A stretch of DNA of 64,000 nucleotides from Ahaetulla prasina (GCF_028640845.1 NC_080540.1:231368794-231432793); one strand, 5' to 3'; positions 47,440-59,522 are shown, numbered from the stretch's first letter. Made by a program: numbers and translations. The notes: a model not told the origin generated them from the sequence alone.

Positions 47440-47640
47440 AAAAGAAAGAAGAAAAAGGAATGAGAACCTAATAAAGATTAATAAAACATCAACTTTAAAA
47501 TCCTTGTGTTAGTAAAAGGTTCATAAAGAGTTTCTAGAACATTACAAAAAAGCCTTATTTTAAGCTTGATCAAATAAACCAGCTTTATATTCCTTCCTTT
47601 AATTTCTAACTGTCTTAATCTTTAATTCAGTTTTATTTGG
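47440..47640. repeat. Fragment of the AT-rich repeat also at 31.7-32.9 kb
   Basis: TTGATCAAATAAACCAGCTT and TATATTCCTTCCTTTAA match that repeat. Confidence 0.4.
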
Positions 47641-48123
47641 ATTCCTACCCCTTATACCAGGCTAGAATTAATGACCTTTTCCAGAATTCTGTGTGGAAGC
47701 AGAAGTAAGTAAGTGTGAGAATTATGCAAGAATTAAGCATGTATAGGCAAGTTATCATGTGCTAGTTTCATGTAAGCTTTTGAAATATTACCTTATCATT
47801 TCTAATTTTCATGCCAAAGTTATATAACAGGCCAACTATTTCAATCAATTCAGTAATTAATTGGACTGTACTACAGGGAATCTGGATACCTGGGGAGCCT
47901 AACTTGCACAACTGAGCCTCATATATTAAAAGAGGGAACGATTCTGGCAAGAGGAACTATTGCAATTTGGATATGTGCCTGTAGTTGCTTTAGATATTTT
48001 GGGACAATCGTGAAAATGCTTATGAACAAAGGGAACCATGATTTGGTTCAATATGTCTCTTGTAGACAGAGGAATCAGACATCTACTTGTTCTCTCCCCT
48101 TCTGACTGCACTTGCCCCAATAA
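47641..48123. other. No feature recognised
   Basis: No gene or repeat recognised. Confidence 0.5.
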
Positions 48124-48125
48124 TA

Positions 48126-48522
48126 AAGTGACCAGATTTCAGCCATGGCAAAGCGGGACACCATTGACCGGGGGGGGAGGGGGCTGCGCATGCGTGCTGA
48201 GTCTTGCCACCTGCCTGAAGGAGGAGGAGCGGCTGCTGCTTCTCCGCTCTTCCAGGCAGGCTCGGCTCTCCTCGGCTCTCCTCTCTGCTCTTCTCTTCCT
48301 CTCGGGTGAAGTCAAGCGGTGTCTCTCCTCCCTCTCGTGCCCCCCTTCTCCGCCACTCCCCCTTCTCCACCTCCTCCTCTTGTGTTGCCGCCTCCCATTT
48401 TCAGAATGGGAGTGAAACAAAACAAAAATCGGGACTTTTTGGAATTGCAGCGGGACGCGGGACGCGGGACAAATTATTCAAAAGCGGGACTGTCCCGCCA
48501 AAAGCGGGACGTCTGGTCACTA
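48126..48522. mobile_element. TA-flanked inverted-repeat element, GC-rich, 397 bp
   Basis: AAGTGACCAGATTTC at one end and GGACGTCTGGTCACTA at the other are inverted, with TA on both sides (48124-48125, 48523-48524). The GCGGGAC motif recurs near the right end. The interior is GC-rich (about 48170-48400), so several long overlapping frames appear, none with a recognisable domain. Confidence 0.75.
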
Positions 48523-48560
48523 TACTCAATAATGGTACTAAATGTTAGGTTGATCTAGGT

Positions 48561-49050
48561 CAGTGTTGGTGAACCTTTTTGGCACCCAGTGCTGAAACGG
48601 GAGCATGCACGTGTATGCGGGTGCAGGCTGGAAACCAGAAGAACAGTTGTTCAGTGTGAATGCATGTGCCAGGTGGCTGCTCCTCCGGTTTCTGGCATGC
48701 GCATGCACACCGGCCACCTGGTTTTCTGGTTTCTGGCATGCATGCGCATGTGAAGACCTGCTTGCTGGTGTGCATGCACACACTGAAAACTGGAAGAGCA
48801 GCCGCTAGGCGTGCATGCATGCCCTGAGAAGATGGTCTTCTGGTTTCTGGCGCTCGTATGTGCACCAGCCAGCTGGTGTGCATGTATGCCAGAAAACAGA
48901 AGAGCAGTCTCCCTGCAAGCGCATGTGCACCAGATGGCTGCCTTTCTGGTTTCCAGCACTCCCGGAAGAGCAACGGGTGACAGCTTGCATTCCTGAAGAG
49001 ATGGCTCTGGGTGACACTTCCAACCGCGTGCCATGGGTTCGCCATCATGG
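48561..49050. mobile_element. Non-autonomous hAT element (TA-centred target group), 490 bp
   Basis: Ends CAGTGTTGGTGAACCTTTTT and GGGTTCGCCATCATGG, inverted. Flanks ATCTAGGT and GTCTAGAT share six of eight bases. The interior has recurring TTTCTGGCATGC-type units, giving long cysteine/histidine-rich frames on both strands that are not genes. Confidence 0.8.
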
Positions 49051-49058
49051 GTCTAGAT

Positions 49059-50502
49059 TAAGACCTTAATTATCTGTGATATACCGGTGGGTAAGGAGAC
49101 AACCTGACAGGTACAGCTGAGATCTGGCTAGGTGATTTCAGAGGGAATTCACTCTTATCTATCTGTGTCCATTGAGGTATTTGATATGCCACAAGCTTCA
49201 GATCCAGCATCAAGGAGAAAGGTTGCTGCAAGTCTATAAGATTTTCAGTTCCTACTCCAGACTTTGCACCAAAATGCTACCTTGTTCTAGGTGGTGGATC
49301 TTGAGACAGGTTAGGTCTTTTACTCAGATAATGTCTAGTCTGCTGAAGAAAATGGCTTGGCATTGCTGATCTTAGGAAACCCTGTTGTGTGGGCTGAATG
49401 TTTTAATCAAGTACTTAGAATTCTGTGGATCTTATGACAATCTTTTTTAACATATCATCAGTCCTGATAGCAGGCAGCATTATGGACTTACTTGTTTTGA
49501 TTTAATTGGAAGTTGATGATTTGAAAGTAGCAGCTCTAACACCTCCCCACTGCAATAGTCAGACTCCTACATGCTTGAAGATTGGATTCTCAGCGGAGTT
49601 TTCTTTCTTCAGTGACCCCAGAACTGATGGATCTTAATAGTTTCCTGAGGGAAATTTTGTTATTGGTATGGCTGGTATTTCTGCTGATCTCTTATTTCAG
49701 TGACTTTGACCACTGACACAATTACTTTCAACATCCCACCGTTGAAGTATACCTTCTCTTTGAAGGCATTGCTGCAAATAGGAAGGAAGTTTGAGAGCAA
49801 GTGGAAGAAGATGATATAAATCTAATCCTTGCAAAGCAACTGCATTTTCACCATGTCGCTTCAAATTGTTATTTAAGGTACTAAAATGTTAATTGAATTT
49901 GATGCTGGAAGAAAACTGTCTTCTTGATACATCTGCATGACATTTGAAGACATAAGCACTGGTATTTGGCATGACTTTGATTCTTCAATAAATTCACATG
50001 CATTTGTAAAGGTACTAGTTACATATAGGAAAACATCTTCATCAAGTTCTATTAGATAAATTTCAGTTGTTGAAACCAAAGGATGCAAATACAATATTTG
50101 GATGAATTCACTTACAGTACATTAATAATTCTTGCCTTTTTTGGCTTGCAAAATATAATAAAGACATATGGACAATTTACACCAGAAGTGTATTAATTCT
50201 TCTTTAGGAGAAGAAATGGAAGCAATATCTTTCAAAAAGGTAATCATAGTATATCAATTAAAAAAAGAAAAAAAGGGGAATCTATGGTCCAGTTGCTGAC
50301 ATCTTCTTGGGTAAAATGAATCCAAATTATATTCGGATGAAACTGATTTTCTGGTCTAATTTCCATAAGTTATAGATATTTTCATTCTTGGTTACTTGGT
50401 GGAGTGATCTCTGGAAGAAAAGGAAAATTGATTCCCCTATACCTAACCTGTATTGATTCTCCTAAATCTAATGGTCATGGTGTCCTTCTGGAATGACATT
50501 TA
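49059..50502. other. No feature recognised; possible old LINE
   Basis: Composition and absence of MITEs differ from the flanks. An old reversed LINE is possible, but I could not place any motif. Confidence 0.35.
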
Positions 50503-51071
50503 CGGTATTTTTTGGAGTATAAGATGCACCTTTTTCCCAAAAAAAGAGGGTGAAAATCTGGGTACGTCTTATACTCCAAATGTAGCCTCACCCAGCTTCT
50601 CAAATGGAAGTTTCAGAGGATGAAAAAAGCATCAGAAACAGAGCTTCAGAAAAAAAGCCCCAAACAGAGTTTAGAAAAAAAGCCCCAAACAGAGCTTCAG
50701 GAAAAAAGCCCCAAATGGAGCTTCAGAAAAGAAGCTCCCAAACAGAGCTTCAAAGGTTTTTTTTTTTCCTGAAGCTCTGTTTTGGAGGCTTTCAGAGGCA
50801 GAAAAAAGTTTTTTCTGAAATAGAGTTTCAGAGGCACAAAACAACAAAACAAAAACAAAAAACAAAAACAAAAACAAAACCCCACCAAAAAACCAAAAAA
50901 CCACAGAGCTCACAACCAAGGAACCTGTTGCTAAAATTCACCTTTGGGAGCAGCTGATTGGGGGTATTCTGGAAGGCCAATCCACCTGCCAATCAGCTTT
51001 TTTCTTATTTTCCTCCCCAAAAACTAAGGTGCATCTTATACTCCAGTGCGTCTTATATTACGAAAAATACG
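50503..51071. mobile_element. TA-flanked inverted-repeat element, 569 bp
   Basis: CGGTATTTTTTGGAGTATAA at 50503 (TA at 50501-50502) against TTATATTACGAAAAATACG at the right end. Same family as 28497-28923. The internal CAGAGCTTCAGAAAA(A/G)AAGC tandem is expanded to about five units and is followed by A-rich (AAAAC)n. The right TA flank is not clear. Confidence 0.72.
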
Positions 51072-51266
51072 TCATATTGGAAAGGTTGGGAGTTGCATTA
51101 AGTAGCTCCTCTCTTACTTGATAGGCCACTACTAGAGTACAGTTCTAGGAGATTATTGCTTTGTTGTATCATTCTTTCCTTAAATTTTATTATCCATGCT
51201 AGATAACATTTACGCTAAAATGCTGAATGAAATTGTTAGAAAGTGGCTATTGAAAAGCTACATTAA

Positions 51267-51508
51267 CAGAGGTGGTATTCAACCAGTTTGGACTGGTTCG
51301 AGCGAACTGGTAGTGCCGACCTGAGGGTGGGCCTGCCCGTCTGCCCAGGCCCGATCCCATCCTATATCACTGTGTTTTTGATGTCACATGCATGTACGAA
51401 TGGTGCACGAGAGCAAATTGCCGTGTTTTGTGATGCTGCACGCAAACGCGGATGGTGTGCACACACATTTCCAGTGCTGGAAATGTACAGAGGTGAATCC
51501 CACCTCTG
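51267..51508. mobile_element. Non-autonomous hAT element (Ac-like group), 242 bp
   Basis: Starts CAGAGGTGGTATTCAACC and ends GAATCCCACCTCTG, with flanks TACATTAA and TAAATTAA (one mismatch). Confidence 0.88.
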
Positions 51509-51736
51509 TAAATTAACATCCTTTTTAGAAGGGAAGTTCATGTTTTGTCAGTACACAGAAGTAAGAAAGTCATGTACATAGATAAGAAAAGGAATGGGTG
51601 GACAATGTTACACACCTAGCAACAGCAACAGTGTTGGTAGGTGTGCCATGTAAAATAATGAGAGACCAGACTATGACTTATTAGGAAAGTTAAATTTGAA
51701 TATTCTGGAGCTAGGCATGCCCAAACCAGTTGTTTA

Positions 51737-52091
51737 AAAGGTAAAGGTTCCGCTCGCACATACATGCTAGTCGTTGCCGACTCTAGGGGGTGGTGCTCAT
51801 CTCCGTTTCAAAGCCGAAGAGCCAGCGCTGTCCGAAGACGTCTCCGTGGTCATGTGGCCGGCATGACTCAACGCCAAAGGCACATGGAACATTGTTACCT
51901 TCCCACCAAAGGTGGTCCCTATTTTTTCTACTTGCATTTTTACGTGCTTTCGAAACTGCTAGGTTAGCAGAAGCTGGGACTAGTAACAGGAGCTCACCCC
52001 GTTACACGGCAGCACTAGGGATTTGAACCGCTGAGCTTCCGACCTTTCGATCGACAAGCTCAACATCCTAGCCCCTGAGCCACCGTGTCCC
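51737..52091 (-). mobile_element. tRNA-derived SINE of the Sauria type (copy 2)
   Basis: Same organisation as 17122-17468: on the - strand GGGACACGGTGGCTCAGGGG (A box), GCGGTTCAAATCCC (B box), long body and GGAACCTTTACC tail. A 13-bp flank AACCAGTTGTTTA occurs at 51724-51736 and 52136-52148, but 44 bp of ACAACTAAAC-type repeat lie between the tRNA head and the right flank. Confidence 0.88.
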
Positions 52092-52135
52092 TGCCAACAA
52101 CCAACAACTAAACAACAACTAAACAACTAAACAAC
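52092..52135. repeat. ACAACTAAAC-type tract at the SINE 5' junction
   Basis: The units contain TAAACAAC, the complement of GTTGTTTA in the target duplication, so the tract looks derived from the target sequence itself. Confidence 0.75.
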
Positions 52136-52148
52136 AACCAGTTGTTTA

Positions 52149-52865
52149 GACCTGTATATAAAAAAAGTCTTGTATAACTTGCATGGGGCTGGTTGCATTC
52201 AATGCTTTTATCTCATGGGCTAAGATAAATTCTGAATTCTGAATGATAGCATTTGATGTTTTGATTGGAGCAAGTAGCAAACTGTAGGAAAGGAATTTCC
52301 TCTAACAATTCCTTCTTGTGATAATGTTTGAAATGTCATCAATAAGCTTTACTTCTCCTTGTCAAATAAGCCATGTGAAACTATAGATACATCAAATGGG
52401 TGCCCAAGTCAGATATTAAATAAATAAAGATGAATTCAGATCAGATGAAGGTACTATTGGTGGGTGGATCATTTGCCCAGGTGGTGATTCAGCTGTTCTG
52501 TTGGCAGCTCCAGTCTCTTGCTTATTTCCTACTTTGGTATGTTAAGGCTATCAATCACCTGCAATGCTATCGTATTTTTATTTGAGACCCCTCTGGCATT
52601 AAGTGTCAAATCTCACAGATCTGAGAGCAAGTGTCCGATAGCCAGAAATTGTTTTATTCTGCCAAGAGTGATACCAAACTGGCTTGTTTTTGAACGCTCT
52701 TCATGATGTTCATTTTTCCTACCACCAGTTGAAATAGTTTGAATTCCCTTGATTTTCATTTGGGAAACAGGGTAGCGCTTAACTTGTTTGGAGCCCACTG
52801 ACCTGTATTAAATCTACTGATTTGCTTAACTGCCACAGATGTAATCAAAAAACACACAGACATAC
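52149..52865. other. No feature recognised
   Basis: No gene or repeat recognised. Confidence 0.5.
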
Positions 52866-52873
52866 ATCCACAC

Positions 52874-53181
52874 CAGAGGTGGGTTTCAGCAGGTTCTGAC
52901 CAGTTCTGGAGAACCGGTAGAGGAAATTTTGAGTAGTTCAGAGGACCGGTACTAAAAATTCTGACTGGCCCCACTCTCATCTATTGTCTGCCTCCCAAGT
53001 CCCAGCTGATTGGGAGGAAATGGGGATTTTGCAGTATCCTTCCCCTGAATTGGGGCGGGAATGCAGATTTTACAGTATCCTTCCCCTTCCACACTCACCA
53101 AACCACACCCATCAAGCCATGCCACGCCCACCAAGCCACACCCACAGAACTGGTAGTAAATTTTTTTGAAACCCACCACTG
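52874..53181. mobile_element. Non-autonomous hAT element (Ac-like group), 308 bp
   Basis: Starts CAGAGGTGGGTTTCAGC and ends GAAACCCACCACTG, perfect 8-bp duplication ATCCACAC (52866-52873, 53182-53189). Same layout as 212-538, including the duplicated TTTTGCAGTATCCTTCCCCT segment. Confidence 0.93.
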
Positions 53182-53189
53182 ATCCACAC

Positions 53190-53800
53190 AGCTTAGATAC
53201 CAGAAGGACCAGTAGTTTTCCTGTTTTGACTGCTCTTGGCACTTAATTCAGATTTTTAATAAGAATATTTCTGAGGGAACTGAGAACGACAGTATGAAGA
53301 GCATCTGGATCTACAGAAGCTATATAAACAGCCTCTTAGTTGCCAGCCAAAACAGTTCTTAAATGTCATAATACAGTAAGTTAATTAGTTACATCCTTTT
53401 TAAATCTTTTTAAATCTTTTTAAATCTTCTGTGGCTATACAAAGTCACTTTTCTAGAAATCGTTATAACTAAAACTTTAGGCTTTTTTTCTATTATTAGC
53501 AAAATAACAGCAAGATCATAATGAAATATTACTGTTTAATGTCAATATCATCAATTTATATTTTATAGTAATAGGAATCAGAAGATGTGCAACATGTAAC
53601 ATGGCCTATAGCCCTAAAGAAGTTTTGTATCTGAGACATTCAAGAGAATGAAACAATAAAAAAGCAGATAAAAGGCCAGAATAATTAAGATGCCAAGAAA
53701 AGGTCCTCAGCTGCAACAATTAAAATAGTTTTAAATTCAGGTTTAAGAAAGTTTTGGAGCAGCAGAGTCAAGTATTAAGAGTCAAGCAGTAGAGTCAAGT
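53190..53800. other. No feature recognised
   Basis: Includes a short tandem CTTTTTAAAT (three units near 53395-53425) and AGAGTCAAGTATT repeated near 53765 and 53790. No gene. Confidence 0.5.
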
Positions 53801-55937
53801 ATTCCTACTTGAAATCAATAAAATCATCAAACTATACGTACCACAAATCACCACTAAAATCAAAAAAAGAAACAAATTACCCATATCAATAAAAAGGCTT
53901 CAATCCCAAAAAAAATCCCTCTGGAGAAGAAACGAAAAAGGTTATGTAGCAAACTTCAAAAACCACTACAGAAATATTTGCAACCAAATTAAAACTGAAT
54001 GTAACATTTACCACACCAAGCAAGAAGAAGACCTTCTACGCACAAATTCCAATCGTGCTTTCTATAATTTTGTGAACAATAAACTTAAAGAAACAAGATC
54101 CATCCCACCACTAAAAGAACCTAATGGCAAAGAATGCACTGACGAAACAATTAAAGCAAACCTCTTTAACACATTCTTCGGCTCAGTCTTTGTAAACAGC
54201 GATGGCTCATATCCGACATTCCTCAATCAAAATGATAACAACGACTTAACTCTTATAGACTTCACAGAAGATAATGTCGAAAAAGCTCTTCGCAAAACCA
54301 TCATTATCAATTGGTCCTGATGGGCTATGCGCCTTCTTAAAAAAAACTTTCAATAAATATAGCAGAACCCCTAAGCATAATCTTTAATAAAGCTTTCATG
54401 ACTAGTTCCCTTCCAAAACTCTCGTCTCTAGCCACAGTCATCCCTATCTTCAAAAAAGGAGATCCCAGCCTAGTTGAAAATTACAGACCTATCTCTCTAT
54501 GTTGTGTCTCATGCAAAGTAATGGAATCTATCATAAACCAATCCATTACACTCTACTTTGAAACTAATAACCTACTCTCTAATAAACAATTTGGTTTCAG
54601 AAAAAAATTGTCTTGTAACTTACAACTTCTCCACTGCAAAAACATATGGACTACCAATCTTGATCAAGGAAAAACAATAGATACAATCTACATAGACTTC
54701 TGCAAAGCTTTTGACTCAGTAGTACATGATAAACTTCTCGTAAAACTAAAATCCTATGGCATTTCAGGACCTCTTCACAATTGGATAAATGCCTTCCTAT
54801 CAAACAGACAACAAGTGGTCAAAATTGGCAACGCTTATCAAGTCCTGTTCCTGTCAAAAGTGGCGTTCCCCAAGGTAGTGTTCTTGGACCAACGCTCTTC
54901 ATACTATACATAAATGATCTCTGTGACCTTATCTCAAGTTATTGTGTTCTCTTCGCTGACGACGTCAAACTATTCAATACCACTAACAAAACTTCTACCC
55001 TTCAAGATGACCTTGACTTTGTTTCTGATTGGTCTAAAACTTGGTAACTTCAAATATCAACCAGCAAATGCTCAGTCTTACATATTGGTAAAAAGAACCC
55101 TAACATCAAGTACAAGCTTGATGGACATTACCTTACTGATGACCCCCTATCTGTCAAAGACCTTGGAGTTTTCATATCAAATGACCTAAATGCCAAAGCC
55201 CACTGCAACTACATAGCAAAAAAAGCTCTAAGAGTTGTAAACCTAATTTTACGTAGCTTCTTTTCCAAAAACTCTACACTACTAACCAGAGCATACAAAT
55301 CATTTACCAGACCTATTCTTGAATACAGCTCATCCATCTGGAACCCATACCACATCTCTGACATTAATACTATCGAACGCGTCCAGAAATATTTTACTAG
55401 AAGAGTTCTTCGCTCCTCCAAAAACAACAAAACACCTTATACCACCAGGCTTGAAATCCTGGGATTAGAAAACTTAGAACTCCACCGACTCCGACATAAT
55501 CTGTGTTTAACACACAAAATCATCTATTGTAATATCCTTCCTGTAAAAGACTACTTCAGCTTCAATCGCAACAATACAAGAGCAAACAATAGATTCAAAC
55601 TTAATGTCAAACGCTTCAAACTTGATTGCAGAAAATATGACTTTTGTAACAGAGTTGTTAACGCTTGGAACTCACTACCTGACTCTATAGTCTCTACTCA
55701 AAACCCCAAAATCTTCAACCAAAAACTGTCTACTATTGACCTCACCCCATTCCTAAGAGGACTATAAGGGGCGTGCATAAGAACACAAAGTGCCTACCAT
55801 TCCTGTCCTATTGTTCCCTTCATTATATCAAATTAACATAGTTGTTGCATACTTTTACTTATATATACTTTTTTTCTCATGATGGTTATTGTTTATGTTG
55901 AGGATTGTATATTCTGTTGCGACAAATTAAATAAAAA
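53801..55937 (+). mobile_element. CR1/L2-group LINE, 5'-truncated, RT-containing (copy 2)
   Basis: Same family as 38475-40735. It begins in the linker at the segment encoding LEINKIIKLYVPQ. The RT is broken into frames at 54072-54320, 54398-54913 and 54781-55047. A single-base deletion near 54835 shifts the frame, but motif B (SGVPQGSVLGP) is retained in the next frame, as are motif A (YIDFCKAFDSV) and motif C (VLFADDVKLF). A TAA replaces a Gln codon near 55046. The 3' UTR repeats GGGGCGTGCATAAG and CTACCATTCCTGTCC and ends in ACAAATTAAATAAAAA. Confidence 0.88.
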
Positions 55938-57246
55938 AAAAGGTTCAGTTAATAGCTGGATAGTCCCAGCTAACAGGAAGATGTTTCAGAATTGCAGCAG
56001 GAATACAGAGAATCACATCAGCACCCGTCATCAGTAGAGGCTTCTGATGAGTCGAGAGGACCTCTAAGATGGTTCTTCTACAGTGGGCAGCATTGCAAGA
56101 AAGCATGACAGATGTGGAATCTGGCACGATATACATTCTGAATGAATGTTCTCATTTGTTCAGAAGCTATTCCCCCTGAATTAAAAATAAAGAGACAGGC
56201 TCTAGTTGTGTTTGCTCAAGTATCTAAGAAGGTTCCTGTGGAATTCATCAAATTGTTTTGGTGGAGCCTGGCATTTCTTAGCATGAGTGGTGAATTCTTA
56301 ATTCAGGAGGTCATATTTGTTGCCACCTACCAAGGTTACCCTTGCTGCTATTGGGATTAGTTTTGAATCCAGAGATGATCTTTCATCCACGGAACTGGAC
56401 CCAAAGCTCCTTCTGCCCCCTTATCTGCCAGCTCAAGGATCTACAGTGGATAAGAAAGGAAATGCCCTTTGCAAAAATAGAAGCCTGTCCTTACAAATGT
56501 TGTATTTAGGTGATGTTAGGACATGCATTCTCCTTTTTTTTCTGGATATTTTAAAACTTATCCATCTAGTTTTCTATTTATTACTATTTATCAAAACAAG
56601 CTTATTTCCTGGTTTTGTACAGCTAATTATCTAAGGGTAATACCAGTCTTGGAACAGCATCCTGCGGTCGCACAAAAAAGGGGCTAAGGGGAATATGGTT
56701 TAAGGTGAATATGGTTTAAAGATTTAAAGGATGAGAAAAGTGGGTGAGAAAAGGAGCAATTAAATTTAATTCATGAAGCATTGGCTTTACATAAGACAAT
56801 TTAACCAACATGCTTCGTAATGACCATTCTCTCCTACACTCACAAATTAAACCCACATTTAGCAAAGGAAAATAAACATATAGCCCTCAACTTTAATGAA
56901 GTTTGCACAAATACATTTTATTTATTCATAATTTGTCTTTCTCATCTTTCTCATCATTTTTATGGGAAGAGGCTTCCATGTTTCTTCTTCTTCTTATTTT
57001 TTTTAAAAAAGGGTGGAAAGAAAGAAGTAATAAACCCACCCCAGGGAAACAGTAAAGTGATTTTGGAGCAATTAAGAGAGACAACTGAAGAAGGCAAATA
57101 ATTCATCATTAATTCCTGAGAAAAATGCAGTGTGCTCAATAATACCCCCGGAAATGTTCGGTTAAAGACACAGGAGCTCAAAATATCCAACATAATTTAC
57201 TTAGTGCCTGAAAAGAGAATTCCAACTTACTTAGGGCATGGTAGAG
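55938..57246. other. No feature recognised
   Basis: No gene or repeat recognised. An inverted polypyrimidine/polypurine run lies near 56980-57015. Confidence 0.45.
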
Positions 57247-57684
57247 TCTTTGCTAGTTCCACCATCTAATGTGGAACTAGCAAAGACTAGATTCCACCAT
57301 CTAGATGATTAGATGATCAAGGTTGTTTTGAATGATAGAAGTATTGTCTGTGATGTTAAATAGTTTGACATCATCAGCAAAGAGAACACAATTACTTGAG
57401 ATATGGTCACAAAGATCATTAATGTATAGTATAAAGAGTGTTGGTCCAAGAATGCTGCCTTGAGGAACGCCACTCTTGATAGGAACAGGATTTGATAGAG
57501 CATTGCCAATTTTGACCTCTTGTTGTCTGTTAGACAGAAAAGCAGATATCCATTTGTGGAGGGGTCCTGAGATGCCATAGGATATTAGTTTTAGGAGAAG
57601 TTTATCGTGTACTACTGAGTCGAAAGGTTTGCAGAAGTCTATGTAGATTGCATCTATTGATCTAATCTTTGCTAGTTCCACCAT
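57247..57684 (-). mobile_element. LINE RT fragment between 19-bp direct repeats
   Basis: The - strand from about 57660 to 57305 encodes YIDFCKPFDSVVHDKLL, GVPQGSILGP and VLFADDVKLF, ending at LDHLII: the same LINE family, truncated at both ends and with no 3' tail. It lies between two copies of TCTTTGCTAGTTCCACCAT (57247-57265 and 57666-57684). Between the left copy and the LINE is an inverted partial copy forming an 18-bp perfect hairpin (57245-57262 with 57271-57288). Confidence 0.85.
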
Positions 57685-58127
57685 TGTGGATAACATTGAC
57701 ACGTAGACCTACTGAGGTTAGGACCAGCGTAATATAGCTATGGAATGACAAGATCAGTCATATCACCAGTTGGGATATTTAAAAAAAACAAGTAAACTCT
57801 GGAAATAATAACAGGAGGAAGAGAATGCTGGGTTATGATAACATGACAATGGATTCTTCATAAACAGAGAATACAAATAGAATAGCAATATTCTAAAAAA
57901 AACCAGATGACCTTGGCTTATCTCAAAAAGCTTGGCAGATCAGATGGAGTAGTATTGAATGAAAGGAAATCCTACCAGGGAACTCCATAGTTTCCACTTG
58001 AAAACTTCATAGTTTCTACCATTACTACCCTACTTCTATAGATGGAGTGGGAAGTAAAAAAAAATTCTGAATTTGCATTTTATGTTACCATACAATATTA
58101 ACATAAAATATTGACATGAACTGTTGA
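57685..58127. other. No feature recognised
   Basis: No gene or repeat recognised. Confidence 0.5.
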
Positions 58128-58301
58128 CATGGAAGTCCCAAAGGTGCTTTTTAAAGAAGCAATTGGACTTTCTGATTATTATTATTTTTTTGAAAGATAT
58201 TTTGTTTCTCATCCAAGAAGTTTCTTCAGCACAGAGTGAAATGTCTTCAAAAACCAGAAAGTCCAGTTGCCTCTTCAAAAAGCACCTTTGGGACAACCAT
58301 G
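58128..58301. repeat. Foldback repeat, arms about 47 bp
   Basis: The left arm starts CATGGAAGTCCCAAAGGTGC and ends GGACTTTCTG. The right arm is its complement with few changes, ending GCACCTTTGGGACAACCATG. The spacer of about 80 bp contains ATCCAAGAAGTTTCTTCAGC. Flank duplications are not clear. Confidence 0.75.
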
Positions 58302-58320
58302 ACCCAGAATGCCTGAGAAC

Positions 58321-58698
58321 CAGAGGTGGTATTCAGCAGGTTCTGACCAGTTCTGGAGAACTGATAGCAGAAATTTTGAGTAATTTGGAGGAGGGGTCTT
58401 CAACCTTGGCAACTTTAAGAACTGTGGACTTCAACTCCCAGAATTCCTTACCCAGCTTTGCTGGCTGAAGAATTCTGGGAGTTGAAGTCCACCAGTTTTA
58501 AAGTTGCCAAGGTTGGAGACCCCTGGTTTGGAGAACCGGTAAATATCATCTCTGACGGGCCCCACCCCCATCTATTCTCTGCCTCCTGAGTCCCAGCTGA
58601 TTGGGAGAAAATGGAGATTTTGCAGTAACCTTCCCCTGCCATGCCCACCAAGCCATGTCCACCAAGCCATGACACACCCATAAAAAAATTTGAATCCC
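58321..58698. mobile_element. Non-autonomous hAT element (Ac-like group), interrupted and missing its right end
   Basis: Starts CAGAGGTGGTATTCAGCAGG after CTGAGAAC and follows the layout of 52874-53181 to AAATTTGAATCCC. There the expected ACCACTG end and its 8-bp duplication are absent, and the calmodulin retrocopy begins. Another MITE is inserted at 58391. Confidence 0.87.
58391..58525. mobile_element. Palindromic hAT MITE nested in the hAT at 58321, 135 bp
   Basis: GAGGGGTCTTCAACCTTGGC and GCCAAGGTTGGAGACCCCTG, inverted. Flanks ATTTGGAG and GTTTGGAG agree at seven of eight bases. Removing it restores the GTAATTTGGAGAACCGG sequence of the host element. Confidence 0.9.
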
Positions 58699-59509
<811 letters not shown>

Positions 59510-59522
59510 CTCCTCCCCTCCC
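59510..59522 (-). other. Gypsy polypurine tract
   Basis: On the - strand GGGAGGGGAGGAG lies directly against the 3' LTR, where plus-strand DNA synthesis is primed in LTR retrotransposons. Confidence 0.85.

Noticed and set aside
48139..49069. Several overlapping open frames of 60-160 codons on both strands
   Set aside because: They lie in GC-rich, internally repetitive hAT and TA-flanked miniature elements. No domain is visible and the frames overlap on both strands.
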